A stretch of 64,000 nt of DNA from JBFAPK01 sp040676675. GTDB lineage: Bacteria; Actinomycetota; Actinomycetes; Mycobacteriales; Micromonosporaceae. The notes beneath the pieces are model-generated. The model saw nothing but the letters and a program-made list of their open reading frames with translations. It made no database searches and was not told where the DNA came from. The number at the start of each line of letters is the position of its first letter. Positions within the stretch are counted from its first letter, which is position 1. Position numbers and translations under genes: made by a program. This document shows, one piece after another, positions 17,324-25,288 of this stretch. The DNA lies in contig NZ_JBFAPK010000009.1 of assembly GCF_040676675.1 (NCBI RefSeq), forward strand, positions 124,001-188,000, in the 5' to 3' direction.

Positions 17324-17455
17324 CCCGAGACGTGCGGGTTCCCGTCGGTCACCCGGAGCATCACCCCGGCGAGCACCGGCACCGATGGCCGCCGCTGGTG
17401 GCGGGGCCCTGAGGGGACGCGGTTAGCCGCGCGGCGGGACGAGTCCGTGCCACGG

Positions 17456-17493
17456 CGGGGTCGGGCGGTTCGCGGGGGAACCACCCGACCCCG
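17456..17493. terminator. Bidirectional terminator-like hairpin
   Basis: Fifteen-base arms (CGGGGTCGGGCGGTT and near-complement, one mismatch) enclose an eight-base loop. It lies between two convergent genes; no T-run. Confidence 0.6.
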
Positions 17494-17508
17494 CGGGGCG
17501 TACGCCGG

Positions 17509-18375
17509 TCAGGCGGCCGATGCCAGCGCCTCGAACTCGGCGTCGGTCAGCTTGATGCCGGCCGCGCCGATGTTCTGCTCCAGGTGGGCGACCGAGGACG
17601 TGCCGGGGATCGGCAGCATCACCGGCGAGCGCTGGAGCAGCCAGGCCAGCGCGAGCTGCGACGGCGTGGCGCCGTGGCTACGCGCGATCTCGGCGAGCGG
17701 TCCGGTGGCACCGGCGAGCGGCCCGCTCGCGAGCGGGGCCCACGGGATGAAGCCGATGCCGTGCTCGGTGGAGTACTCGAGCAGCGACTCGGCGGACCGG
17801 TCGCTCAGGTTGTACCGGTTCTGCACCGACACGATCTTCGCGAACTCCGAGGCCGCCTCGACGTCGGCAACCGTCACCTCGCTGAGGCCGATGTGCCGGA
17901 TCTTGCCCTCGTCCTGGAGCGCCTTGAGCTCGCCGATCTGCTCGGCCAGCGGAACCTTCGGGTCGATGCGGTGCAGCTGGAGCAGGTCGATCCGGTCCAC
18001 CCCGAGGTGGCGCAGGTTCAGCTCCACCTGCTGCCGCAGGTACTCGGGACGACCGACCGGGATCCATCGGCCCGGACCCTGGCGGGTGAAGCCGACCTTG
18101 GTCGCGATGACCAGGCCCTCCGGGTACGGATGCAGCGCCTTCTTGATCAGAAGATCGGCCGTGTACGGCCCGTAGGCGTCGGCCGTGTCGATAAGGTTCA
18201 CGCCGAGTTCCACCGAGCGCCGCAGTACGCGCACGGCCTCCTCGGGGTCGCGCGGGTCGCCCCACACGCCCTGGCCGGTGAGCTGCATCGCCCCGAACCC
18301 GAGCCGGGTCACCCGGAGGTCTCCGCCGAGCAGGAAGGTGCCGCTCGCGGTCGCGTTGGCGGTGGTGTCCGTCAT
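17509..18375 (-). CDS. Aldo/keto reductase
   Basis: This 288-residue NADPH-dependent oxidoreductase has a TIM-barrel AKR fold. Catalytic residues are recognisable: Asp and Tyr in NLIDTADAYGPYTADLLI, Lys in LVIATKVGF, His in LLQLHRID. The cofactor-binding tail appears as MLPIPGTSSVAHLEQN. The FGAMQLTGQGVWG start and PWAPLASGP segment are typical of the YajO/PdxI-like subgroup, which acts on small aldehydes. The ATG at 18375 follows GGAG at about six bases. It is divergent from the kinase locus. Confidence 0.92.
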   Translation of the reverse strand: MTDTTANATASGTFLLGGDLRVTRLGFGAMQLTGQGVWGDPRDPEEAVRVLRRSVELGVNLIDTADAYGPYTADLLIKKALHPYPEGLVIATKVGFTRQGPGRWIPVGRPEYLRQQVELNLRHLGVDRIDLLQLHRIDPKVPLAEQIGELKALQDEGKIRHIGLSEVTVADVEAASEFAKIVSVQNRYNLSDRSAESLLEYSTEHGIGFIPWAPLASGPLAGATGPLAEIARSHGATPSQLALAWLLQRSPVMLPIPGTSSVAHLEQNIGAAGIKLTDAEFEALASAA

Positions 18376-18633
18376 GTCAACTCCAAAACTGAACGGAAGC
18401 GCACAGTACGGGTGGGAAACCTCCCCGGGCACCGCCGCTATTCCGCCCCGGCCCCTCATGATCGACAGAACACAGCCACGCGAAACGGCCCGGCGCCGCC
18501 GCGGCACATCCGAGCCGGCCGGGCCATTTGTGCTATTATCCTCCGTCGATGTGACGATTGCCCCGGCCCGGGCCCGCCCCCGGTCGGAGCGGTCGGCCCG
18601 AACATCCGCGCGCCGGTCGCCGAGAGGAACGCG

Positions 18634-19836
18634 TTGACGTCCGCAACGACCGCTGGTGAGATCCCGGGCCCCCGGGCGGCCGGGGTCAGACCGGCCAGCA
18701 GCGCGCTGGTCCGGGTATTCGCGATCTTCCCCGCGCTGATCCGGCTCACCTGCGGCCTGGCCGGCGCGGTGGTGGCCCTCGCGGTACGGGGCGCCCCGGT
18801 GCAGACCTCCCTGCTCGTACCGGTGGTCGGGGTGCTCACCGCCTGGTCGGTCCTGTTCGCGGTCTGGACGCTGGGCAGCGGGCTCGGTACCCCGGTGGTC
18901 CTCGTCGACCTGACCCTGACCGCGGCGACCTGCCTGCTCATGGACCGCCTGGTCGCCGCCGAGGTGCTGCCCGGCGAGGTGAGCTGGGTGGCGATCCTGG
19001 CCAGCACCTCGGTCATCCTCGCCCAGTTCGGGCTGCGCGCGCCGGCCTCCATCCCGGCCGGGCTGCTCGTGGCGGCGGCGTACGCGCTGGGGGCGCACCG
19101 GTCCGGCGACGACACCGAGGCGGTGGCGCACGCCACCACCCTGGTGGTGCAGACCCTCTGCACCGCCGGGCTGGTCTTCCTCACCCGCCGCAGCAGCCGC
19201 ACCGCCGACGCGGTCTTCGACGGCTACCAGCGCAGCTCCCGCGACGCGCTGATCGCCCGGGCCGCCCGCGAGGCCGAGCGGCGGCAGAACCGCGACCTGC
19301 ACGACACGGTGCTCTCCACGCTCACCGTCGTCGGCCTCGGCGCGGTCGGGACCGGCTCGTCCGCGCTGCGCGAGCGGGCCGCCGCCGACCTGCGTACGCT
19401 CACCGAGCAGGCCAGCGCGCGGACCCGGGAGGACGGCCCGCGGGCCGACCCGGCCGGGGCCGTCGGGCTGGACGAGCGGCTGCGGGACCTCACCGGGCGG
19501 TACCCGCGACTGCGGCTGACCAACGACGTCGCGGCGGTCGCCGCCGTGCCGCCGGCCGTCGCCGAGGCGATCGTCGACAGCGCGGCCGAGGCGCTCGCCA
19601 ACGTGGCCCGGCACGCGCCGGACGCCGCGGTCGGCCTGCGGCTCACCGAGCGCGGCGGGACCGTGCTCGTGGAGGTCGCCGACGACGGGCCGGGCTTCGA
19701 CCCGGGCGCGGTACCGCTGCACCGCTTCGGGCTGCGCGAGTCGGTGCTGGGGCGGATGGCGACCGCTGGTGGGCGGGCCGAGGTGGACTCGGCCCCCGGC
19801 CGGGGCACCCTGATCCGCTTGACGTGGTCCCGGTGA
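18634..19836 (+). CDS. NarL-type sensor histidine kinase
   Basis: This 400-residue membrane histidine kinase has about five hydrophobic segments in its first 190 residues. A HisKA_3 phosphoacceptor motif follows, RRQNRDLHDTVLSTLTVVG (phosphorylated His in LHD). The ATPase domain shows an N box (EALANVARHAPDA), G1 box (VADDGPGFDPG) and a G2-like stretch (GLRESVLGRMATAGG, ending APGRGTLIRL). The start is inferred: TTG at 18634 has GAGAGGA about five bases upstream; no better in-frame start is present. AT-richer TATTAT at 18534-18539 may be its -10. It overlaps the next gene by four bases. Confidence 0.88.
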   Translation: MTSATTAGEIPGPRAAGVRPASSALVRVFAIFPALIRLTCGLAGAVVALAVRGAPVQTSLLVPVVGVLTAWSVLFAVWTLGSGLGTPVVLVDLTLTAATCLLMDRLVAAEVLPGEVSWVAILASTSVILAQFGLRAPASIPAGLLVAAAYALGAHRSGDDTEAVAHATTLVVQTLCTAGLVFLTRRSSRTADAVFDGYQRSSRDALIARAAREAERRQNRDLHDTVLSTLTVVGLGAVGTGSSALRERAAADLRTLTEQASARTREDGPRADPAGAVGLDERLRDLTGRYPRLRLTNDVAAVAAVPPAVAEAIVDSAAEALANVARHAPDAAVGLRLTERGGTVLVEVADDGPGFDPGAVPLHRFGLRESVLGRMATAGGRAEVDSAPGRGTLIRLTWSR

Positions 19837-21143
19837 CGGCGCGGATCCCGGCCCGCACCGGCGGGCCCGTACCGGCCAGCCGGGACGGCGGCGGCACGAC
19901 CGCGACCGGCGGCCCGGACGGCGCCGCCGCGACCGCGACCGGCGCCCCGGACGGCGCCGCCACGGCCGCCGCCGACACCGGTACGGCCATGGCGGACGTC
20001 GCGTCGATCTCGGACCGGGGCACCCGGATCGCCCTGGTCCTGATCGCCTTCGGCTGGCACACGGCCATCGGCCTCCCCGCGGTCGTCGACAAGTGGAGCC
20101 AACTGCGCCTGCCCTGGGTCGTCGGCGCCGGCTGGCTGCTCTTCGTGGTCGTGGGGCTCGTCGCCGCCGTACGCCTGCTGCGCGGCGGCCGGGTGCCGGC
20201 ATCGCTGCTGGCCGGAGCGCTGCTGCTGGTCGACGCGGCGGTCTTCGCCAGCGTCCCCGCGGCGCTGCTCTTCGACTCGGCGAACTTCGGTTGGGGCACG
20301 GTCGGCTGGTTCCTGCTGCTGGTGCTCTGGGAGCGGCGGATCGCCTGGCTGGTCGCCGCGCTCACGGTCAACGCGGTCGTCGCGCTGGTGGCGGTGCTGC
20401 TGCTGGCCGACGGCAGCGCCGCCGACCTGAGCCGCTACGCCATGTACGTCTACGGCACCGCCACCCTGCCGGTCTTCCTGGCCTTCGCGGGCGCGGCCCT
20501 GCGTACCCTGGCCGCCAGCACGGCCGGCACGGCGGCGGCGCGGGCCAGGCTGGAGGCCGAACGAATCGCCGCCCGGCGCGCCCGGGCCGACCGGCGGGAG
20601 CGGCTGTCGATGGTGAGCCAGACCGCCGGGGCCGTGCTGGCGGAGCTGGCCGACGGTCGGGCCGACCCGGCCGACCCGCGGGTGCAGCGGCGCTGCGCGC
20701 TGGAGGCCGCCCGGCTGCGCCGCCTGATCGCGGAGTCGGACGACGTACCCGATCCGCTGCTGCACGAGCTGCGGGCCGCCATCGACATCGCCGAGCGCAA
20801 CGGCCTGCCGGTCGAGCTGGTCGCGGTGGGAACGCTGCCCGCGCTGCCGGTGCACATCCGCCGCCAGCTCGCCGAACCGCTCACCACCGCGCTGGCCGCG
20901 GCCCGGCAGTGGGCCCGGCTCACCGTGGTCGGGCAGCCGGACGAGGTGGTGGTGAGCCTGGTCGCCCCCGCCGGCGGCGCACCCGAGGCGGACGGCGGTG
21001 ACCCGTCGCCGGCGGACCGTGGGCGGACCGCCGTGGACGGTGCGGGGACGCCGGCGGCGGACGGTGGCGCCGGCGAGGTTGAATTCGGGTACGAGCAGGA
21101 CGGGGAGCTGGTATGGGCGCAGACCCGGTGGCGGGTGCCGTGA
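19833..21143 (+). CDS. Degenerate histidine-kinase-like membrane protein
   Basis: This 436-residue protein lies between a kinase and its regulator. It begins with about 50 low-complexity residues (TATGGPDGAAATATGAPDGA). Four or five membrane segments follow at about residues 65-230. A cytoplasmic helical stretch (AERIAARRARADRRERLSMV) matches the position of a HisKA_3 helix, but the LHD His is absent (LSMVSQTAGA). No N, G1 or G2 box is seen in the C-terminal region. It is therefore probably a catalytically dead partner that modulates the adjacent kinase. The GTG at 19833 overlaps the kinase stop (GTGA). Confidence 0.7.
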   Translation: MTARIPARTGGPVPASRDGGGTTATGGPDGAAATATGAPDGAATAAADTGTAMADVASISDRGTRIALVLIAFGWHTAIGLPAVVDKWSQLRLPWVVGAGWLLFVVVGLVAAVRLLRGGRVPASLLAGALLLVDAAVFASVPAALLFDSANFGWGTVGWFLLLVLWERRIAWLVAALTVNAVVALVAVLLLADGSAADLSRYAMYVYGTATLPVFLAFAGAALRTLAASTAGTAAARARLEAERIAARRARADRRERLSMVSQTAGAVLAELADGRADPADPRVQRRCALEAARLRRLIAESDDVPDPLLHELRAAIDIAERNGLPVELVAVGTLPALPVHIRRQLAEPLTTALAAARQWARLTVVGQPDEVVVSLVAPAGGAPEADGGDPSPADRGRTAVDGAGTPAADGGAGEVEFGYEQDGELVWAQTRWRVP

Positions 21144-21838
21144 ACGGCGGGGAACGGCAGTTCACCGTCGCGATCATCGACGACCATCCGGTGGTCGTCG
21201 AGGGCGTCCGCTCCTGGCTCGCCGCCGAACCGCGGCTGAGCGTCATCGCGACCGGCGACGACCCGGACGTCGTGCTGGGTCCCGGCGCTCAGGCACCCGA
21301 CGTCGTCCTGCTCGACCTGCGGCTGCGCGGACACCTCGCGATCGACAAGGTGGCCGAGCTGAGCACCGCCGGGCAGCGGGTGGTGGTCTACTCCGAACAC
21401 ACCGAGGCGGAGACGATCCTCGCCGTGCTCGACGCGGGCGCGGTGGCCTTCCTCGCCAAGCACGAGGGCCGGGAACACTGCGTCGCCACCGTGCTCGCGG
21501 CCGCGGCCGACCGGCCGTACGTGCCGCCCGCGCTCGCGGGCGCGATCGTCGGGGACCGGCGCTCGGACCGGCCCACGCTCTCCGAGAAGGAGCGCGAGGC
21601 GCTGCTGCTCTGGTTCCAGTCGATGTCGAAGGCGTCGGTGGCCCGCCGGATGAACATCAGCGAGCACACCGTCAAGCAGTACGTCGACCGGGCCCGGATC
21701 AAGTACGCCCGGGCGGGGCGGCCGGCGGCCACGAAGGCGGCGCTGCTCGCCCGAGCGATCGAGGACGGACTCGTACGGGCGGAGGAAATCGGCAACTACC
21801 GGTCGTACGCCTCGCCGCCCGACCAGCCGACCCCCTAA
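21113..21838 (+). CDS. NarL/FixJ-type response regulator
   Basis: This 241-residue regulator has a receiver domain with acidic pocket IIDDHP, phosphoacceptor Asp in VVLLDLRLRG, and the conserved Lys in AFLAKHEG. It has a LuxR-type HTH (LSEKEREALLLWFQSMSKAS, then VARRMNISEHTVKQYVDRAR). It is the natural partner of the kinase 1.3 kb upstream. The ATG at 21113 has GGGGAG five bases upstream and overlaps the preceding gene by 31 bases; a GTG at 21140 with a four-base GTGA overlap is a credible alternative and would give 232 residues. Confidence 0.92.
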   Translation: MGADPVAGAVNGGERQFTVAIIDDHPVVVEGVRSWLAAEPRLSVIATGDDPDVVLGPGAQAPDVVLLDLRLRGHLAIDKVAELSTAGQRVVVYSEHTEAETILAVLDAGAVAFLAKHEGREHCVATVLAAAADRPYVPPALAGAIVGDRRSDRPTLSEKEREALLLWFQSMSKASVARRMNISEHTVKQYVDRARIKYARAGRPAATKAALLARAIEDGLVRAEEIGNYRSYASPPDQPTP

Positions 21839-21911
21839 CGACCGTCATGACGCGGCCCGCGCCGTCGGCCAGTCTCATAGCGAAGAAGTTCCTCACAGGA
21901 GGCCTTCGCGC

Positions 21912-22754
21912 ATGAGCACCGACGCATCCCCGTTCTTCATCCGCCCGCACCGCTTCGACGACCCGGGCGAGGACGACCGTACCTATCCGCGGCTGGACGG
22001 CCGCCGGCAGATCGCGCTGGACGCGAGCGAGCGGGTGCTCTGGCGGGGCCGGGTCGGACTCTCCGGTTACCTGCTCGGACCGCGAATGGGCAACGGCGTA
22101 CTGCACTGGTCGCTGCCGGGACGGGTCGAGGTGACGGTGACCGACCGGCGGCTGGCGTTCGTCCGCGAGGGCAGCCACCTCGAACGCGTCGCGGCCGGGG
22201 CGGACGCCGATCCCGAGCCGCTCTCCACGGGTCGGCACCGCCGCCGGCCGCCGCGGGCGGGCAACCGGGTCGCCGCCGGGCAGGTCCGCTGGCAGTGGCC
22301 GTCGCGGCTGCACCTGCTACCGGCCGCCGCCGCGACGGCGTACGCGCCGGCCCGGCCCGAGCAGGTCCTGCTGGTCTGCGACAGCCTCCGGACGATCCGG
22401 CAGCCGGCGCTCGCCCTGGCCGGAGGCGACCTCGGCACCCCGGGCGCGGCCCGTGACCTGCTGCACCTCGTCCGCCGGGCGATCGCCCGCTTCCGGCTGG
22501 CACACTCCGGCACCGTGGAGCTGTCGCCGCCGGAACGCGACGCGCTCACCAGCCGCGCCGGTTCGAGGCTGTTCGCCGACGAACTCGCCGACCCGGACCG
22601 CGGCATCCAGCTGCCCGGGTCGCTGGTCATCGAGTTCCTGCACCGAGACGACTACTACCGCCGAGCCGCGCGGAGCCAACCCTCCCCCACCCGGGCTCCT
22701 CGCACCGGTACGCCGGAATACTGGCGCTCCGGTCAGCCCGGCTCGGCATCCTGA
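21912..22754 (+). CDS. Hypothetical protein
   Basis: This 280-residue soluble protein is not recognised. No signal or membrane segment is visible. It contains two beta-rich stretches that read like repeated halves: RQIALDASERVLWRGRVGLS with VEVTVTDRRLAFVREG, and later QVRWQWPSRLHLLP with EQVLLVCDSLRTIRQ. A helical segment (RDLLHLVRRAIARFRLAHSG) and a polar tail follow. The ATG at 21912 follows AGGAGG. It lies 73 bases after the response regulator and may be co-transcribed or a target. Its stop codon lies inside a perfect terminator stem. Confidence 0.7.
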   Translation: MSTDASPFFIRPHRFDDPGEDDRTYPRLDGRRQIALDASERVLWRGRVGLSGYLLGPRMGNGVLHWSLPGRVEVTVTDRRLAFVREGSHLERVAAGADADPEPLSTGRHRRRPPRAGNRVAAGQVRWQWPSRLHLLPAAAATAYAPARPEQVLLVCDSLRTIRQPALALAGGDLGTPGAARDLLHLVRRAIARFRLAHSGTVELSPPERDALTSRAGSRLFADELADPDRGIQLPGSLVIEFLHRDDYYRRAARSQPSPTRAPRTGTPEYWRSGQPGSAS

Positions 22755-22793
22755 TCGGGTCGGGCCCGAGGGGTCCCGGGCCCGACCCGATCA
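22752..22793 (+). terminator. Strong terminator hairpin
   Basis: A perfect 17-base-pair stem (left arm TGATCGGGTCGGGCCCG) encloses an eight-base loop. The stem begins with the TGA stop of the upstream gene. Confidence 0.75.
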
Positions 22794-22794
22794 G

Positions 22795-22975
22795 CCGATC
22801 TTCCGCACACTCGCTGTGTATCCCCGCGCTCGCGCGCTTCGCGGCGCCTGGGAGGCGGTGTCTTCCCCTCCGCAACGGTGTGGGTGACGGGTCGTTCGCC
22901 GCGACGCGTCGGTCCAGACACACCGGCGCCGCTGCGCGCACTCGCTGGTTACGCCCTGAGCGGATCTGCTGTGGG
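22795..22975. repeat. Candidate interspersed intergenic element
   Basis: This segment lacks a credible gene and differs from its surroundings. It holds two related cores, CACACTCGCTGTGTATCC near 22806 and CGCACTCGCTGGTTACGCC near 22938, joined by a GCG-rich stretch (GCGCTCGCGCGCTTCGCGGC). It looks like a family-specific intergenic repeat rather than a leader. This is pattern recognition only; no copy elsewhere in the window was found. Confidence 0.35.
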
Positions 22976-23030
22976 CGAATTCGAGGCCACGCGGGCGTAC
23001 CGCCGGGCGGACCCGGGCCAGGATGGCCCG

Positions 23031-23726
23031 ATGGAACGCGAGGAGTTGCGGGCGGGAAGCGGACCCGGGCGGAGCGCGCCCAGGGCGGTGCTGTTGTGGC
23101 TGCACGGCGGCGGTTGGCGGGGCCGGTCGACGGAGAACGGGGCGGCGCTGGCCGAGCACGGGCTCCTCGTCGTCGAGGGTGGTTACCGGTTCAGCCACGA
23201 GGCGCGGTGGCCGGCCCAGCTCGACGACGTACGGGCGGCGGCCCGCGCCGCGCGGCGGCGCGCCCCGGACCTACCGCTGCTGGTGGGGGGCGACTCGGCG
23301 GGCGGCACGCTGGCGCTGCAGCTCGGGCTGCGCGGGGTGGACCGTCCCGACGACGTCGCCGGGGTGCTGGCCTACTGGGCGCCGGTGGACCCGCTCGACG
23401 AGGAGTGGGTGCGACGCCGGCGCCACGACAATCCGTGGGCGGACCTGATCGGGCACGAGCCGGCGGCGGGCGACGCCGCCACCGTCGACGCGACGGTGGC
23501 GACCCACCTCGGCAACGGGGTGCCGGTGTTGCTGGTGCACGGCACCGCCGACGCGGCCGTGCCGGTGGGTCAGCCGGTCGCGCTCGGCGCGGCGCTGCTC
23601 GCCGCCGGCCATCCGGTGCACTCGCTGATCACGCACGGGGGCCACGCGCTGGAGCTGGATCGTGCCGACGTCCGCGCGGTGACCCGCGCCTTCGTCGACA
23701 CGATCCTCGATCCGCCGAACCGCTGA
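23031..23726 (+). CDS. Alpha/beta hydrolase (HSL/esterase-like)
   Basis: This 231-residue hydrolase has HGGGW (oxyanion hole) near residue 26, GGDSAGGTLALQL (nucleophile elbow), an Asp in HGTADAAVPVG and His in THGGHALEL. This is the hormone-sensitive-lipase-like order of motifs. The substrate is unknown and there is no export signal. The start is uncertain: ATG 23031 has a weak AGGA upstream; an in-frame GTG at 22971 would add 20 residues (VGEFEATRAYRRADPG and so on). Confidence 0.82.
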   Translation: MEREELRAGSGPGRSAPRAVLLWLHGGGWRGRSTENGAALAEHGLLVVEGGYRFSHEARWPAQLDDVRAAARAARRRAPDLPLLVGGDSAGGTLALQLGLRGVDRPDDVAGVLAYWAPVDPLDEEWVRRRRHDNPWADLIGHEPAAGDAATVDATVATHLGNGVPVLLVHGTADAAVPVGQPVALGAALLAAGHPVHSLITHGGHALELDRADVRAVTRAFVDTILDPPNR

Positions 23727-23764
23727 GCGGCCCGGACCCGGGGGCGGGAAACGCGCGGCGCGGG

Positions 23765-24958
23765 TCAGCCCGGCCAGCCCACGTGTACGGTGACCCGCTC
23801 CCGCAGCTGCTCGTTCATCAGCCAGAGTTCGCCGGTGGCGGGCCAGTAGGAGAGGTTCTCGGTGTTGCGGGGCGCCTGGGTCCAGGTGGTGGTGGAAACC
23901 CCGCCGGTGCCGCGGTGCAGGCAGCTGGGGTAGTCCACGCCGTTGCCGATCTCGTCGGCGTACTCGGGACAGACCCCGGAGATGACGAAGTAGCCGTTGT
24001 ACGACACGGCGCCCTGCATGCCCCAGACCGGCGAGGCGAACGCCTCCACGGCGTGCACGTAGCCGTCGGTGCCGACCTTCGGCAGCTCCGTGTCGCCGTC
24101 CAGCGGCCACCGCACGATCCGGCCGCCGCCCCGGGTGGTGTGTTCGGCGGCGACGAAGGAGCCGGTGCCGCTGCGGTCGAGTGCGAGGCTGGCGAAGCAG
24201 GGCCGGTCGCCGGTACCGCTGGCGCAGCCGCCGCCCTCGTACCAGTAGGCGCCGGTCTGCGGCAGCGCGTAGGCGTGGTAGCGGGCGTGGAACTTGCCGT
24301 CGGTACCGCGTCCCACCTCGGCCGTGGCGGTGTCCATGGCCCAGATGTGGCTCAGGTCGAAGACCCGCAGCACGGCGCCGCCGGTGGCCACGAACAGCCG
24401 GTTCCCGTACCAGAAGAGGCCGTGCCCGTGCCCGGCGACGGCCTGGAAGTTCCCGTCGGCGGTCGGCTCGACCAGCAGCACGTGCCGGTACCGCAGGGTC
24501 GCGAGGTCGAGGAAGGAGACCCGGATGAACGAGTCGTCCGAGTAGTGCCAGGTGGCGGCGACCACCCGCCGCCCGTTGAGTACCGTGCCCGCGGACTGCG
24601 CGTCGCCGGAGCCGGTCACCCCCTGCGGGATCCAGACGTTCTCGTCGTCGTCCTCGCCGTCCTGCCAGCAGAAGCCCCGCGGGTTGAGCGAGGCGGTCAG
24701 GTAGGTGGAGTGGCACAGGTTCCGCCCCTGCCGGTTGGCGCCGTCGAGGACGGCGGCGAGCCCGACGGGGGTGAGCCGGGGGTCGCGTTCGAGGGCGGTG
24801 ACGCGGCTGCCGTACTCGGTGAAGGTGTTGCCCGAGACGAGCCGGAAGGCGCCGGCGTCGATCTTCGGGAAGGCGGCGGCGGCCTCGGCCCGGCCCGGCA
24901 CGACCAGCGCCGCCGCGACGATGAGGAGAAGGCTCAACAGCACGCGGATCCGATACAT
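23765..24958 (-). CDS. Secreted protein of unknown function
   Basis: This 397-residue protein has a clear signal peptide, MYRIRVLLSLLLIVAAALVV ending near AEAAAA. The mature part has repeated beta-rich, Trp/Gly-containing stretches (RVVAATWHYSDDSFIRVSFL, GHGLFWYGNRLFVATGG, VWGMQGAVSYNGYFVIS) that would suit a beta-propeller. It contains six or so Cys, likely in disulphides. No catalytic motif was recognised. The ATG at 24958 lacks a Shine-Dalgarno; TTGACG and CACGAT spaced by 17 bases just upstream suggest a leaderless promoter in an AT-rich patch. Confidence 0.8.
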   Translation of the reverse strand: MYRIRVLLSLLLIVAAALVVPGRAEAAAAFPKIDAGAFRLVSGNTFTEYGSRVTALERDPRLTPVGLAAVLDGANRQGRNLCHSTYLTASLNPRGFCWQDGEDDDENVWIPQGVTGSGDAQSAGTVLNGRRVVAATWHYSDDSFIRVSFLDLATLRYRHVLLVEPTADGNFQAVAGHGHGLFWYGNRLFVATGGAVLRVFDLSHIWAMDTATAEVGRGTDGKFHARYHAYALPQTGAYWYEGGGCASGTGDRPCFASLALDRSGTGSFVAAEHTTRGGGRIVRWPLDGDTELPKVGTDGYVHAVEAFASPVWGMQGAVSYNGYFVISGVCPEYADEIGNGVDYPSCLHRGTGGVSTTTWTQAPRNTENLSYWPATGELWLMNEQLRERVTVHVGWPG

Positions 24959-25060
24959 CTCGATATCGTGGCACCCGTCACCGTGATCGTCAAATAGTAA
25001 CCATTGATCTGTCAATTATGAAGATTATTGCCATCCGCCGGGACGGGTAGGATGCCATCC

Positions 25061-25162
25061 GTGATCCCCATCGAGGCCATCGCCGCCGCGTACGGCCGGT
25101 GGATCACGCCCGACCTGCCGCTCTACGGCAACGACCACGAGCGCACCGACTTCGCTCCCTGA
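25061..25162 (+). CDS. Small ORF, 33 residues, possibly leaderless
   Basis: The GTG at 25061 opens a 33-codon frame starting VIPIEAIAAAYGRWITPDLP and ending HERTDFAP. TAGGAT lies seven bases upstream (25048-25053), the leaderless arrangement seen at other genes here. An in-frame ATG at 25052 overlaps that box. No similar protein is recognised. It could be a genuine small protein or the remnant of a truncated gene; the other 200 bases of this intergenic interval hold no other candidate. Confidence 0.4.
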   Translation: MIPIEAIAAAYGRWITPDLPLYGNDHERTDFAP

Positions 25163-25288
25163 CAGGTCCCGCCGCCCGGCGCCGCCGCCGGGCCGGCAAG
25201 CAGCGCATCCGAGCACCCCGCGGACCCGGCGACACCGGGTCCGGCGCAGACCTGTCCATGCCCCCCCTCCGTCGGGAGCGATCTCACC

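Noticed and set aside
22791..23198. 135-codon minus-strand ORF
   Set aside because: It runs over the hydrolase gene's start in antisense, has no domain and no ribosome site.
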